Part shown: positions 54,272 through 63,555 of the stretch, piece by piece
How positions within the stretch are numbered: position 1 is the stretch's first letter
Layout of the letters: every line of letters starts with the position of its first letter
Origin: Chryseobacterium sp.
GTDB taxonomy: Bacteria > Bacteroidota > Bacteroidia > Flavobacteriales > Weeksellaceae
Assembly: GCF_029240215.1 (NCBI RefSeq)
Contig: NZ_JARBTK010000002.1
Coordinates: 558,001-622,000, forward strand
Length of the DNA: 64,000 nucleotides
Reading direction: 5' to 3'
The notes under the pieces: generated by a model
Database searches by the model: none
Told to the model about the DNA's origin: nothing
What the model saw: the letters and a program-made list of their open reading frames with translations, nothing else
Program-made: the position numbers and the translations under genes

Positions 54272-54303
54272 CAAATTTATAAACTTTTTTTATACCAGCC
54301 AAA
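54272..54303 (-). promoter_or_regulatory. Promoter of rpsT
   Basis: On the minus strand TTTG (54300-54303) and TAAATTTG (54272-54279) are separated by 20 bp, a full match to the flavobacterial consensus, 18 bases before the S20 ATG. Confidence 0.75.
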
Positions 54304-54326
54304 TTTATTTTTAAAAAATTTAAACT

Positions 54327-54641
54327 TTATTCTGAGAGGTATTTTTTGAGTTTATCTAATGCTTGTTCTAGTTTTATATTCTGTTGTTCTTTTTCTATTT
54401 TTCTGATTGTGCTTGTCAGCATATTCAGTGCGTTGTTCCATTCCCCAGTGGTATTGGTGAAAGTTATTCCGTCGATCAGTACCTCAAAGGCACTTACTTC
54501 ACCGTTCCTGTAAAGTCTGAAACTTATTTTATCATCTCTGCCTGTAATCCCTTCTTCATTGATCTTTAAATCGTAACTTTTTGGGTTCGTGTGGATTTTT
54601 TTAAAAAGCAATTTTGCTTCCTGAATCTTTAAATCCGGCAT
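54327..54641 (-). CDS. Small conserved protein of unknown function
   Basis: About 104 residues from the ATG at 54639-54641 (MPDLKIQEAKLL). The longer frame to 54686 overlaps the tRNA at 54655-54726 and is rejected. It has no signal or membrane segment. A compact alpha/beta start (FKKIHTNPKSYDLKINEEGITGRDDKISFRLYRNGEV) is followed by a C-terminal coiled-coil-like helix (TSTIRKIEKEQQNIKLEQALDKLKKYL). I do not recognise it. Confidence 0.75.
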   Translation of the reverse strand: MPDLKIQEAKLLFKKIHTNPKSYDLKINEEGITGRDDKISFRLYRNGEVSAFEVLIDGITFTNTTGEWNNALNMLTSTIRKIEKEQQNIKLEQALDKLKKYLSE

Positions 54642-54654
54642 GATATAAATTTGG

Positions 54655-54726
54655 TAGTCTATAGGAGAATCGAACTCCTGTTGCAAGGATGAAAACCTTG
54701 AGTCCTAACCACTAGACGAATAGACC
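54655..54726 (-). tRNA. tRNA-Glu (UUC), divergent copy
   Basis: 72 nt. Acceptor GGTCTAT with ATAGACT, anticodon loop TTTTCAT (UUC), T-loop AGTTCGATTCT. It reads the same codons as copies 1 and 2 but differs across the acceptor, anticodon and T stems. It has its own promoter. Confidence 0.93.
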
Positions 54727-54740
54727 AAATTTTGAGGTTG

Positions 54741-54770
54741 CAAAAGTATTAATTAACTTTTAAACTTCAA
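54741..54770 (-). promoter_or_regulatory. Promoter of divergent tRNA-Glu
   Basis: On the minus strand TTG (54768-54770) and TACTTTTG (54741-54748) are separated by 19 bp, 15 bases before the tRNA. Confidence 0.7.
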
Positions 54771-54782
54771 AATTATTTTTCT

Positions 54783-56072
54783 TTATTTATTAATTTTTTG
54801 AATGACTGTGTTTTTTACTCCTTTGGCTTCCAGTTCTTTCTGAAGTTTTATTGCGTCTTCCAGTGACGAAACTTTTCCATAAGTATAATAGAACATGCCA
54901 TTGTTTTTTTCTCTTTCTGCATCTTTTAATGTCTGCAAAATAAAGGAATTGGCACTTAATTTATCTTTTCCTGTATACACTTCTATGGTATAATATCCGG
55001 TATTCAGCTTTTGATTTGGCATAAATCCTACTGCGTAAGCGTTTCGGAAGCCTGCATCTTTTGCTGTTTTAATATTAATATCACGGATCGAAGCCATATT
55101 GGTCACGCTGTAATAATATTTGTAAATGCCGTTTTCTTTTAATGGAAGAATATAATTTAACCCCTTTAAAGCAGGATCATCTTCATTGTATTTCACAGCA
55201 GAAGTCATCAGTAGTATTCTGAAATCATTCTTCAGTGGAACCTCTTCTTTCTTTTCAGGTTCAGGCTTTTTTGTTGCAAGTGAACCACCTGATTTTCTGT
55301 CAATCGCCTTTTTGTAATCAATAATTGCATCATAAATACTTTCTGAGATCTCGCTCTGCCCCTTTTCGGATGCCAAATAATGACTCTCTTCAGGGTGATT
55401 GATGAATCCTGTCTCAATAAGTACTGAAGGCATCGCATTCATACGGAGAACGTGAAGGTTTTTTTGCCAGACTCCTCTTGAAGACCTTTTGTCTTTATTA
55501 ACAAAATTGTTTTCAACAAGCCCGCCAAGCAAAAGGCTGGATTCAAGATATTTGCTTTGCTGAAGTTTTAAAGCAATCAGCGATTCCGGTGACCTTGCGT
55601 CATACGTACCAAAAGTCTGCTTATCTTTTTCGTCAAGGTAGATTACATCATTTTCACGTTTTGCTACTTCAAGATTGGTGTCGTTCTGATCAGGACCCTG
55701 TACGAAAGTTTCTGTTCCGTATGCAGTTGGTCTTTGAGAAGAATTACAGTGTACAGAGACAAAAAGATCTGCTTTGCTTCGGTTGGCAAGGTTGGTTCTG
55801 TCCGATAATGAGGGATATTCGTCGATTTTTCTGGTATAAATAACTTTAAAATCTTTATTTTTTTCCAGCATTGCGCCTACTTTTAGAACAATAGCAAGGG
55901 TAATATCTTTTTCTGCAATTCTTCCTATATCACTATACGATCTGTTCGCACCATGATCGCTTCCCCCGTGTCCAGCGTCTAAAACGACAGTGAATTTTTT
56001 TTGAGAATAAGCAAATTGTATGGAAAGTGTCAGAAGAAATGCTAAAATTATTTTAAATTTTCGTGTGTACAT
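54783..56072 (-). CDS. N-acetylmuramoyl-L-alanine amidase
   Basis: 429 residues. A signal peptide (to about 23) precedes an Amidase_3 domain: VVLDAGHGGSDHGANR carries the first zinc His, DLFVSVHCNSSQ the third, and VLIETGFINHPEE the catalytic Glu. A C-terminal region of about 150 residues ends in an SPOR-like repeat (YTYGKVSSLEDAIKLQKELEAKGVKNTVI), which would bind denuded glycan at the septum. It cuts the bond between MurNAc and the stem peptide during cell separation. Confidence 0.93.
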   Translation of the reverse strand: MYTRKFKIILAFLLTLSIQFAYSQKKFTVVLDAGHGGSDHGANRSYSDIGRIAEKDITLAIVLKVGAMLEKNKDFKVIYTRKIDEYPSLSDRTNLANRSKADLFVSVHCNSSQRPTAYGTETFVQGPDQNDTNLEVAKRENDVIYLDEKDKQTFGTYDARSPESLIALKLQQSKYLESSLLLGGLVENNFVNKDKRSSRGVWQKNLHVLRMNAMPSVLIETGFINHPEESHYLASEKGQSEISESIYDAIIDYKKAIDRKSGGSLATKKPEPEKKEEVPLKNDFRILLMTSAVKYNEDDPALKGLNYILPLKENGIYKYYYSVTNMASIRDINIKTAKDAGFRNAYAVGFMPNQKLNTGYYTIEVYTGKDKLSANSFILQTLKDAEREKNNGMFYYTYGKVSSLEDAIKLQKELEAKGVKNTVIQKINK

Positions 56073-56094
56073 CTTACAGTTTTAAAAATTATAT

Positions 56095-56102
56095 TAATTT
56101 TG
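56095..56102 (+). promoter_or_regulatory. -7 box of lptD
   Basis: TAATTTTG, 24 bases before the TTG start at 56126. It lies inside the longer frame, which supports the shorter protein. No -33 TTG. Confidence 0.45.
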
Positions 56103-56125
56103 AGCCTAAATTATATAAAACAAAA

Positions 56126-58714
56126 TTGGACAAAACCGTCTTCAAAAATATATTACAAATTTTAATTATCCTAATTTTTAACAGTTTTTTAGCACAGCAA
56201 ACTCCTAAAAAATTAACGGAAACTACGGTAATTAAAGATACAATTTCCAAAAAGGATACCATAATTGTACAGAAGGAAGCATTAGATGATGTACTCGAGA
56301 CGAAAGCCGATGATCAGCGTAGAGATGTTCCGAAGAAAATGATTTATCTGAACAAAAATGCTCAGGTAAAATATCAGGATATGCAGATTGATGCAGATTA
56401 CATATCTATTGATGAAACCAAAAACTTGATTTTTGCCAGAGGAAAACTTGATTCTTTAGGCAAAGTTATAGAACCGGTAATCACGACTCAGGCTGGTAAA
56501 AAGTATGAGACTAATGAGTTTAATTACAATTACAAAACAAAACAGGCAATTGCTTACAATGCAAGAACTGAAGAAAGTGAGGGGATAATTGTAGCCGAAA
56601 AAACCAAAAAGTACAATGATTCGGTTTTCTTTATGAGAAGAGGTTTGTTTACAACTGACGACTATTTTATCAAGAAAAAAGACTCTTTGGCAGATTACCA
56701 TTTGTTGGCTCCGCATATAAAAATGGTAAAAGGGAAAAACAGCAGTTCTGTAATTACAGGACCTGTACAAATGTATATTGAGCAGGTTCCAACTCCATTA
56801 ATTATGCCATTTGCAATTTTGCCTTTTTCAGATAAAAGATCTGCAGGTATTCTGATTCCGAGTTTTGGGGAAAGAGAAGATGTAGGATTTTTCTTAAATG
56901 GAATAGGGTATTATCAACCCATTGGAGAACATTTTGATCTTAAAGTTTTAGCAGATATTTATACAAAGGGGAGTTGGAATTTGCGCCCGGAAATGAATTA
57001 TCTTAAAAAATACCGATATTCCGGAAACTTTGCTGCAGATATTGGGACTACCGTTCGTGGAATAAAAGGTCTCGATGATTACAGCAAAACAGGAACATAC
57101 AGAATTGCGTGGAGGCATACTCAGGATACAAAAGCAAATCCGTTTCTTACGTTTTCTGCTTCTGTGGATGTGACGAGCACTACATTTTATAATAATACCG
57201 TTAACAATAACTATATTATGAATGAGAGTGTCCTTAAGACCCAGCAAAATTCTACCCTGACGCTCACTAAAAGATTTTTAAAACTTCCCGCAACCATTAC
57301 CGGAACGGCTTCTTATTCACAAAATTTCTCAACAGGATTGGCTGATCTACGTTTGCCTCAGATGAATGTGGCGATTAATCAGTTTTATTTATTTGGCTCT
57401 AAAACAGGGGTAAGATCTGGTCTTTTGGAAAATATTACGGTGAATACAGGTTTAAATTTAACCAATTTTGTGAGTACAGGTGAAGGCGAACTGTTTACAA
57501 AAGCAATGTGGGATAAATTACAAACCGGAATTAAAAATAATATCACATTAGGTACAAATACAACGATCGCAAAATATTTTACATTCAGTTTGGGCGCCAA
57601 TATCGATAATGCACTGACTACAAAAACACTGACTAAATTCTACGATCCTATTGAAAATGTAGTGGTAGATCAGGTTAATAAAAAAGTGGCTGGTTATTCT
57701 ACTTTTTCCACAACGGCGAGTTTACAAACACAGTTATACGGAATGCTGAACTTTAAAAAAGGTTCATCTATTGAAGCAGTCAGACACATGATGACTCCAA
57801 GTATAGGTTTTACTTATTCTCCTGACTTCGGTGGTTCAGGGTTCGGATATTTCAGGAATTATTATAATGCGAGCGGAGCATTAACGCCATATTCAATCTT
57901 CGATAACGGAATTGTCGGTTCGCCTACATCTGGAATGGTCGGAGCTTTAGGTTTCAACATCGGGAACAATGTTGAAATGAAAGTAAAGTCTAAGAGTGAT
58001 TCTACAGGAGTAAAGAAAATTAAAATATTTGAATCTTTAAATCTTTCTGGAAATTATAACTTCGCGGCAAAAACACATCCCTGGTCTGTGATCTCAATCA
58101 ATGGTCAGTCTTCTTTCTTTGATAATAAATTGAGTGTCAATACAAGTTTGACATTAGATCCTTACAAAATTTTATTTGCTCCGGGATCAGATACCGGGAT
58201 CAGAACAGAGAGCTTTGGTTCATTTAGCGTACAAGGTTTCAATATGCAGCTTTCTTATCCTCTAAGTAGCGAACTTTTTGGAGAAAAAACAGATTATGCT
58301 AAAAAATATGGTTCAAAAGGTGAAATAAGAAACGAAAATTACTATTTCGACGATGATAATTATGCTCACTTTGATCAGGCTTGGACGCTGAATGTGAATG
58401 CAAATTATCAGTATTCCAGAAATTTAACAAGAACAGCTACTACAATGGCATCAATCGGTCTAGATGGAAGCATTAAGCTTACTCCTTACTGGAATATCAA
58501 CGGAAGTACCCATTATGACATGGTGACCAGAGATCTTGCTTATACAAGAATAGGATTTTCGAGAGATCAGCGAAGTTTTACAATCAATTTTAACTGGGTA
58601 CCTTTCGGACAATATAAAGTGTATGACTTTTTCATAGGAATCAAAGCCAACATTTTGAGCGATGCTCTGAAATACAAAGACAGAAGCTTTACGCAACCAA
58701 ATCCGCCTTTCTAA
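56126..58714 (+). CDS. lptD: LPS assembly outer-membrane protein LptD
   Basis: About 862 residues from a TTG at 56126, giving a signal-like start (LDKTVFKNILQILIILIFNSFLAQQ). The frame extends to an ATG at 56063, but that overlaps the amidase gene and the promoter box. An N-terminal OstA-like domain (AQVKYQDMQIDADYISIDETKNLIFARG) is followed by TGPVQMYIEQVPTPLIMPFAILPF and a long beta-barrel with alternating strands. LptD inserts LPS into the outer leaflet and needs the Lpt bridge. Start choice is inference. Confidence 0.9.
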   Translation: MDKTVFKNILQILIILIFNSFLAQQTPKKLTETTVIKDTISKKDTIIVQKEALDDVLETKADDQRRDVPKKMIYLNKNAQVKYQDMQIDADYISIDETKNLIFARGKLDSLGKVIEPVITTQAGKKYETNEFNYNYKTKQAIAYNARTEESEGIIVAEKTKKYNDSVFFMRRGLFTTDDYFIKKKDSLADYHLLAPHIKMVKGKNSSSVITGPVQMYIEQVPTPLIMPFAILPFSDKRSAGILIPSFGEREDVGFFLNGIGYYQPIGEHFDLKVLADIYTKGSWNLRPEMNYLKKYRYSGNFAADIGTTVRGIKGLDDYSKTGTYRIAWRHTQDTKANPFLTFSASVDVTSTTFYNNTVNNNYIMNESVLKTQQNSTLTLTKRFLKLPATITGTASYSQNFSTGLADLRLPQMNVAINQFYLFGSKTGVRSGLLENITVNTGLNLTNFVSTGEGELFTKAMWDKLQTGIKNNITLGTNTTIAKYFTFSLGANIDNALTTKTLTKFYDPIENVVVDQVNKKVAGYSTFSTTASLQTQLYGMLNFKKGSSIEAVRHMMTPSIGFTYSPDFGGSGFGYFRNYYNASGALTPYSIFDNGIVGSPTSGMVGALGFNIGNNVEMKVKSKSDSTGVKKIKIFESLNLSGNYNFAAKTHPWSVISINGQSSFFDNKLSVNTSLTLDPYKILFAPGSDTGIRTESFGSFSVQGFNMQLSYPLSSELFGEKTDYAKKYGSKGEIRNENYYFDDDNYAHFDQAWTLNVNANYQYSRNLTRTATTMASIGLDGSIKLTPYWNINGSTHYDMVTRDLAYTRIGFSRDQRSFTINFNWVPFGQYKVYDFFIGIKANILSDALKYKDRSFTQPNPPF

Positions 58715-58721
58715 GATCATA

Positions 58722-58750
58722 TTGATTTTAGAATATAAATTTTATATTTG
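58722..58750 (+). promoter_or_regulatory. Promoter of ridA
   Basis: TTG (58722-58724) and TATATTTG (58743-58750) with an 18-bp spacer. It gives a leader of about 88 nt before ridA. Confidence 0.65.
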
Positions 58751-58844
58751 CACCGAAATAATTTAAGGGTTAAAACGGCATGATTTTCACTTATCATAAA
58801 GCGAAAGCCGAATGAAAAATCAAAATAATTAATAATCTCATCAT

Positions 58845-59225
58845 ATGAAAAAAATAGTATCTACTGTTAATGCTCCTGCAGCGATCGGACCATATTCTCA
58901 GGCAAATTTTGCCAATGGAGTTTTATACATTTCAGGACAGATTCCTGTAGATCCTGCAACCGGAAAATTGGTAGAAGGAATAGAAAAAGAAACGCATCAG
59001 GTTATGAAAAATCTTGAAGCAATACTTACTGAAGCCGGAATGACTTTTAAAAACGTTGTAAAGGCAAGTATTTTCCTTAAAAGCATGGACGATTTTGCAG
59101 TGATGAATGATATTTATGCTTCTTACTTGGATGCAGAAAGTTATCCTGCCAGAGAAACCGTACAGGTTTCTTGTCTTCCAAAAAATGTGGATATCGAAAT
59201 TTCTATGATCGCACATCAGGATTAA
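58845..59225 (+). CDS. ridA: RidA-family enamine/imine deaminase
   Basis: 126 residues, full length. Signature segments: AAIGPYSQANFANGVLYISGQIP, VVKASIFLKSMDDFAVMNDIY and ARETVQVSCLPKNVDIEISMIA, with the catalytic Arg in PARETVQ and the Glu near the C-terminus. RidA hydrolyses reactive 2-aminoacrylate and related imines from amino-acid metabolism and forms a trimer. The next gene starts directly at its stop. Confidence 0.96.
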   Translation: MKKIVSTVNAPAAIGPYSQANFANGVLYISGQIPVDPATGKLVEGIEKETHQVMKNLEAILTEAGMTFKNVVKASIFLKSMDDFAVMNDIYASYLDAESYPARETVQVSCLPKNVDIEISMIAHQD

Positions 59226-59678
59226 ATGAGTTTTCTAAGAAATACATTTGCTATTATTGTAGGTCTTGCGATTGCAGGGCTTATTATCACTCTTGGTATA
59301 AGAGCTTTCCCCAAATGGGTGACATTCGAAGCTTTTGCGCCATTTGAGCATTGGCAAAAATTTCTTGAAAGCATGAAAAATGATGATGCATTTTTTGGTT
59401 TTCTGCTTTTTATTTCTGGATTGGGAAGTACCGTGGGTGGTGTTGCTACAGCGATTATCGTAAAGTATGCTAAAGTTGCCTACGCTATTCTTATCGGCTT
59501 CATTATGTTGTTTATCGCAATGCTTGATGTAATTGTCTTTCCGTATCATCCTACTTTTTATAAAATCTCAATTTTCCTGATCTTTTTTCCATTTGCCTGG
59601 ATGGGAGGAAAAATTGTAGAGATTATTTATGAAAGAAAAAAGAAGCGCAGAATTGCTGATAAAATGAACAATCAATAA
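59226..59678 (+). CDS. Small four-helix membrane protein
   Basis: 150 residues with four predicted membrane segments (about 8-28, 56-76, 84-108, 116-136) and a short basic C-terminus (YERKKKRRIADKMNNQ). No catalytic motif is visible; a glycine-rich segment (FISGLGSTVGGVATAIIV) may pack helices. It starts at the base after the ridA stop, so it is translationally coupled to RidA, though a functional link is not evident. Not recognised beyond a membrane protein. Confidence 0.8.
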   Translation: MSFLRNTFAIIVGLAIAGLIITLGIRAFPKWVTFEAFAPFEHWQKFLESMKNDDAFFGFLLFISGLGSTVGGVATAIIVKYAKVAYAILIGFIMLFIAMLDVIVFPYHPTFYKISIFLIFFPFAWMGGKIVEIIYERKKKRRIADKMNNQ

Positions 59679-59694
59679 AAATTTTAAAGAAATA

Positions 59695-59731
59695 AAAAAT
59701 CGCGGCAGTCAGAGACTGCCGCGATTTTTTT
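59695..59731. terminator. Bidirectional terminator
   Basis: AAAAATCGCGGCAGTC, AGA loop, GACTGCCGCGATTTTT. It serves the convergent ridA operon and htrA. Confidence 0.92.
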
Positions 59732-59744
59732 TAGTGGAATTCTA

Positions 59745-61274
59745 TTAAGGCATTTTAAATCCTTTTGTATAAATTCTACCATAGTTATCTACAAATTTCA
59801 CCTGTACATTTCCTTGGTATTTATCTAAGATCTTTTCTACATCTTTTTGAGAGTTTACCGGTTTACCGTTGATTTCGATCACAATATAATCATCAACGAC
59901 ACCAATTTTAGCCATCTCACTTCCTTCTGTTACGTTTTTGGTGACAACACCACTGTTTAAGCCGTATTCAGTTTTAAATCTGTCATTAAGAGGCTCAAAA
60001 TTTGCTCCTATTTTTTCAGTTACACTCAGATCGGCTTTTGATCTTGCAGTAGTACCTCCGTTTTGGTCTTTTAAAGTTACTGTTGTAACGTTTTCCTTTC
60101 CGTTTCTCAAATAAGTGACCTGTACTTTGTCTCCGGGACGTTTGCTTCCGATAGAAATAGTAAGATCTGCAAAATCTGTAATTTCCATTTGGTCAACTTT
60201 TACAATCACGTCTCCTGCTTTTAATCCGGCATCCTGAGCACCGCTGTTCGGAGAAAATCCTCTCACATAAACACCCGAACCTACTTTTAAATTGGCCTTT
60301 TCATTTTGATTATAGCTTGTTACTTGTTGTTGGTCTGAAAGATCTAAAGAATTTACACCTAAGAAACCTCTCTGTACGATTCCGAATTTTTTAATATCTT
60401 CAACAACTTTTCTAGCTAAGTTTGCAGGAACGGCAAATCCGTACCCCTGATAATAACCTGTTGTAGAAGAAATCGCTGAATTAATTCCAATTAAATCTCC
60501 ATTTACATTTACCAAAGCACCTCCGGAATTTCCAGGGTTGATTGCTGCATCTGTTTGAATAAAGCTTTCAATTGGATTGGTTGCTTTCCCCTGTGCACCC
60601 AAAATTCCGATTCCTCTTCCTTTCGCAGAAATAATACCTGCCGTTACCGTTGAATTTAATCCTAATGGATTACCCACTGCTAAAACCCACTGTCCGACAT
60701 CGATATTATCTGAATTCGCAAAATTTAAAAATGGCAGACCTTTTTCTTCTATTTTTAATAATGAAATATCCGTATTAGGATCTGTTCCTACCAATGTTGC
60801 GATATAAGATTTTTTATTACTTAAAACGACTTCAAGTTTGTTTGCACCTGCCACAACGTGGTTATTTGAAATAATATAACCGTCAGGCGAAATGATCACA
60901 CCAGATCCCATTCCTGATGGCATATTGTCCGGTGTTTGTTGCTGCTGTCTTTGTCTTTGCTGACCTCTTCCTCCGAAGGGATCGCCAAAGAAATAATCAA
61001 AAAGATCCTGATCAGATGCTCTGTTGGAACTTCTGGTCTGATAATTTTTAATTGTTACTACAGCAGGGACTGTCGTTTTTGCAGCTTTTACAAAATCATC
61101 ACCCACGGCTGCAGTATTCATTCCTACAAAAGATGCGTTTTTTGAGCTTGTAAAATAAGATTGGTCAACGTTGTTTGAATCATGACCTATGTATTGTTGT
61201 ATGCCAACTGTGGTAGCTCCTGAGATAACCCCTACAACGGCAAATGGTAAAAGTTTTTTGAAAGTACTCTTCAT
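59745..61274 (-). CDS. htrA: HtrA/DegP-type serine protease
   Basis: 509 residues. An N-terminal anchor or signal (about 8-25) precedes a trypsin fold with His139 (ISNNHVVAG), Asp169 (DPNTDISLL) and Ser250 (INPGNSGGALV). A Gln-rich insertion (RGQQRQRQQQQ, about 103-113) lies before the His. Two PDZ domains follow, the first near 305-395 (LGVNSLDLS, GAQDAGLKAGDVIVKV). It is a periplasmic quality-control protease/chaperone. It is divergent from trhO. Confidence 0.96.
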   Translation of the reverse strand: MKSTFKKLLPFAVVGVISGATTVGIQQYIGHDSNNVDQSYFTSSKNASFVGMNTAAVGDDFVKAAKTTVPAVVTIKNYQTRSSNRASDQDLFDYFFGDPFGGRGQQRQRQQQQTPDNMPSGMGSGVIISPDGYIISNNHVVAGANKLEVVLSNKKSYIATLVGTDPNTDISLLKIEEKGLPFLNFANSDNIDVGQWVLAVGNPLGLNSTVTAGIISAKGRGIGILGAQGKATNPIESFIQTDAAINPGNSGGALVNVNGDLIGINSAISSTTGYYQGYGFAVPANLARKVVEDIKKFGIVQRGFLGVNSLDLSDQQQVTSYNQNEKANLKVGSGVYVRGFSPNSGAQDAGLKAGDVIVKVDQMEITDFADLTISIGSKRPGDKVQVTYLRNGKENVTTVTLKDQNGGTTARSKADLSVTEKIGANFEPLNDRFKTEYGLNSGVVTKNVTEGSEMAKIGVVDDYIVIEINGKPVNSQKDVEKILDKYQGNVQVKFVDNYGRIYTKGFKMP

Positions 61275-61315
61275 TGTATTATCTTCTTTGTTTTAATTTA
61301 TAATATTGTCGAACA

Positions 61316-61323
61316 CAAATTTA
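61316..61323 (-). promoter_or_regulatory. -7 box of htrA
   Basis: TAAATTTG on the minus strand, 41 bases before the ATG. A TTG lies 16 bp further upstream, a little short. Confidence 0.45.
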
Positions 61324-61522
61324 ATGCTAAATAAGTATGCAATTAATATGCTGTGTTTCAATTTTAACTAAAATTTAACGAGAATTGTTCCATTTTATAC
61401 ATTAAGTCATAATTCTTGAATGCTTTATTAACAAAGCTTAAGATTTAATTAAAGAAAAGTGACAATTTTTCCGTTATCAGAAGCTGTCATTTGTCATTAT
61501 GTAACTCAATTAAAAAAAATAT

Positions 61523-61530
61523 TATCTTTG
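61523..61530 (+). promoter_or_regulatory. -7 box of trhO
   Basis: TATCTTTG, 33 bases before the ATG. No -33 TTG at normal distance. The rest of the 61275-61563 spacer shows no gene. Confidence 0.45.
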
Positions 61531-61563
61531 CAAAAATATATTCTCACTTAAAACGTTTATAGC

Positions 61564-62919
61564 ATGCAACTGTATAACACCTTAAGCGCAGAAGAAAGAG
61601 CCCAGCTTATTGATGAAGCCGGTAAGCAACGCCTTACTTTGTCTTTCTATGCGTATGCCAAAATTGAAGATCCCAAAAAATTTCGCGACGAATTATTTAT
61701 AGCCTGGAATGCACTTGACGCTCTTGGTCGTATCTATGTAGCTCATGAAGGAATTAATGCTCAGATGAGCGTTCCTGCAGATCATTTAGAAACTTTTCGC
61801 AATACATTAGAAGCATATGATTTTATGAGAGGAATCCGTCTGAATGTTGCTGTTGAGCAGGATGATCATTCTTTTTTAAAATTGACGATTAAAGTAAGAA
61901 ATAAAATTGTTGCTGACGGTTTGAATGACGATACGTTTGATGTTACCAATAAAGGTGTACATTTAAAAGCAAAAGAATTCAATAATTTATTGGAAGACCC
62001 AAACACGATTGTTGTGGATTTCAGAAACCATTACGAAAGTGAAGTCGGTCATTTTGAAGGTGCAATTACTCCAGATGTAGAAACTTTCAGAGAAAGTCTG
62101 CCTATTATCAACGAGCAGCTACAGGATTTTAAAGAAGATAAAAACCTGTTAATGTACTGTACAGGCGGAATTCGTTGTGAAAAAGCGAGTGCTTATTTTA
62201 AACATCAAGGTTTTAAAAACGTTTTCCAGTTAGAAGGTGGAATTATTGAATACGCACGTCAGGTAAAAGAAGATGGTGTTGAAAGTAAATTCATTGGTAA
62301 AAACTTTGTATTTGACCATCGTCTAGGCGAACGAATTACAGACGATATTATTGCTCAGTGTCATCAATGTGGAAAACCTTGCGACAATCACACCAATTGT
62401 GCAAACGATGCTTGTCATTTGTTGTTCATTCAATGTGACGAATGTAAGGAAGCTATGGAGAATTGTTGCTCGACAGAATGTTTAGACATCACGCATTTAC
62501 CGGCTGCAGAACAATTACGATTAAGAAAAGGATTACAAGTTGGAAATAAAGTATTCAGAAAAGGAAAATCTGATGCTTTGACCTTTAAAAACTCGGGAGA
62601 TTTACCAAATAAACCTTTGGCAAAAGCAATAACGAAAAACATACGCCAAAAAATTTCAATCAAGAAATCATTGATTGGAAAAGCTGAGCATTATTACACA
62701 AAATCAAAAATTGCACAGTTTTTAATTGAAGGCAATGAACTTTCCGTAGGCGATAAAGTTTTGATTTCTGGTCCGACAACTGGTGAACAAGAAGTTATTA
62801 TCACTGAGCTTTATGTAAATGGAAATACTTGTGAAACTGCAAAAACAGGAGATCAGATTACTTTTGAACTTCCGTTCAGAGTTCGTCTGTCAGATAAATT
62901 GTATAAAATCTTAGGATAA
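61564..62919 (+). CDS. trhO: TrhO tRNA hydroxylase with C-terminal EF-Tu-domain-2-like barrel
   Basis: 451 residues, about 100 longer than E. coli TrhO. The N-terminal domain (1-130, FYAYAKIEDPKKFRDEL) precedes a rhodanese domain with Cys199 in the active loop (YCTGGIRCEKA). A Cys-rich zinc-type segment (266-306, with CHQCG, CDECK and CCSTEC) follows. Residues 369-450 (LIGKAEHYYTKSKIAQFLI, SVGDKVLISGPTTGEQ, FRVRLSDKLYKI) match the small barrel related to EF-Tu domain 2 found at the C-terminus of U32/TrhP proteins. TrhO makes 5-hydroxyuridine at tRNA position 34 with oxygen; the added barrel would help tRNA binding. Confidence 0.93.
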   Translation: MQLYNTLSAEERAQLIDEAGKQRLTLSFYAYAKIEDPKKFRDELFIAWNALDALGRIYVAHEGINAQMSVPADHLETFRNTLEAYDFMRGIRLNVAVEQDDHSFLKLTIKVRNKIVADGLNDDTFDVTNKGVHLKAKEFNNLLEDPNTIVVDFRNHYESEVGHFEGAITPDVETFRESLPIINEQLQDFKEDKNLLMYCTGGIRCEKASAYFKHQGFKNVFQLEGGIIEYARQVKEDGVESKFIGKNFVFDHRLGERITDDIIAQCHQCGKPCDNHTNCANDACHLLFIQCDECKEAMENCCSTECLDITHLPAAEQLRLRKGLQVGNKVFRKGKSDALTFKNSGDLPNKPLAKAITKNIRQKISIKKSLIGKAEHYYTKSKIAQFLIEGNELSVGDKVLISGPTTGEQEVIITELYVNGNTCETAKTGDQITFELPFRVRLSDKLYKILG

Positions 62920-62982
62920 TAATATCGATACATAGTTTTAAATTTTGCGCTCGACAGGGCGCATTTTTTTATAAATTTGAGA

Positions 62983-63555
62983 ATGAAAAAATCTGAAATC
63001 AGAAAGTTATATCTCGAAAAAAGAAAATCTCTTACCGATGATGAAATTTTTTTGTGGTCTGAAAAGATTTTTGAAAACTTTATCAGTTATTTTAAACCCG
63101 TTCCGGAGCAAAAAGTCCATATTTTTATTCCAATCAAAAAGTTTAAGGAAATTGATACTCAGATATTCATTAACTATTTTTTAAGCCGGAATATTCGTGT
63201 TTTTGTGCCTAAAATTGTTGATAAGAAACTGATTTCTGTTCAAATTTTTAACGATACAAAATTTGAGATCAACAGTTGGGGGATCTCAGAACCTCTTTCA
63301 AGTGATGATTCTGAAGTTTATGACTTCGATTTTATTATCACGCCGCTTTTATACAGTGACAAAAATGGGAATAGAGTAGGTTACGGAAAAGGTTTTTACG
63401 ATGCTTTTTTTGAAATGGTTTCCAAAGATTCAAAAAAAATCGGAGTCAATTATTTTGACCCCGATAGTGTGATTGATGATGTCTGGAAAAATGATATTCC
63501 CGTCGATTATTTGGTTACTCCTACCGAAGTGCTGTCTTTTTTTGAAGGCTGCTGA
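62983..63555 (+). CDS. 5-formyltetrahydrofolate cyclo-ligase
   Basis: 190 residues from the ATG at 62983 (MKKSEIRKLYLEKRKSLTDDE); the frame also opens at a TTG six bases before. The N-terminal basic helix and the C-terminal VGYGKGFYDAFFE, with its ATP-binding Gly-Tyr-Gly-x-Gly-x-Tyr-Asp signature, identify the family. It makes 5,10-methenyl-THF from 5-formyl-THF using ATP. Its last 49 bp overlap the convergent gene at 63507. Confidence 0.94.
   Translation: MKKSEIRKLYLEKRKSLTDDEIFLWSEKIFENFISYFKPVPEQKVHIFIPIKKFKEIDTQIFINYFLSRNIRVFVPKIVDKKLISVQIFNDTKFEINSWGISEPLSSDDSEVYDFDFIITPLLYSDKNGNRVGYGKGFYDAFFEMVSKDSKKIGVNYFDPDSVIDDVWKNDIPVDYLVTPTEVLSFFEGC

Noticed and set aside
54642..54686. N-terminal extension of the unknown gene at 54327
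   Set aside because: It runs into a complete tRNA-Glu gene.
56063..56125. lptD start at 56063
   Set aside because: It overlaps the amidase start and the -7 box, and adds residues without signal-peptide character.
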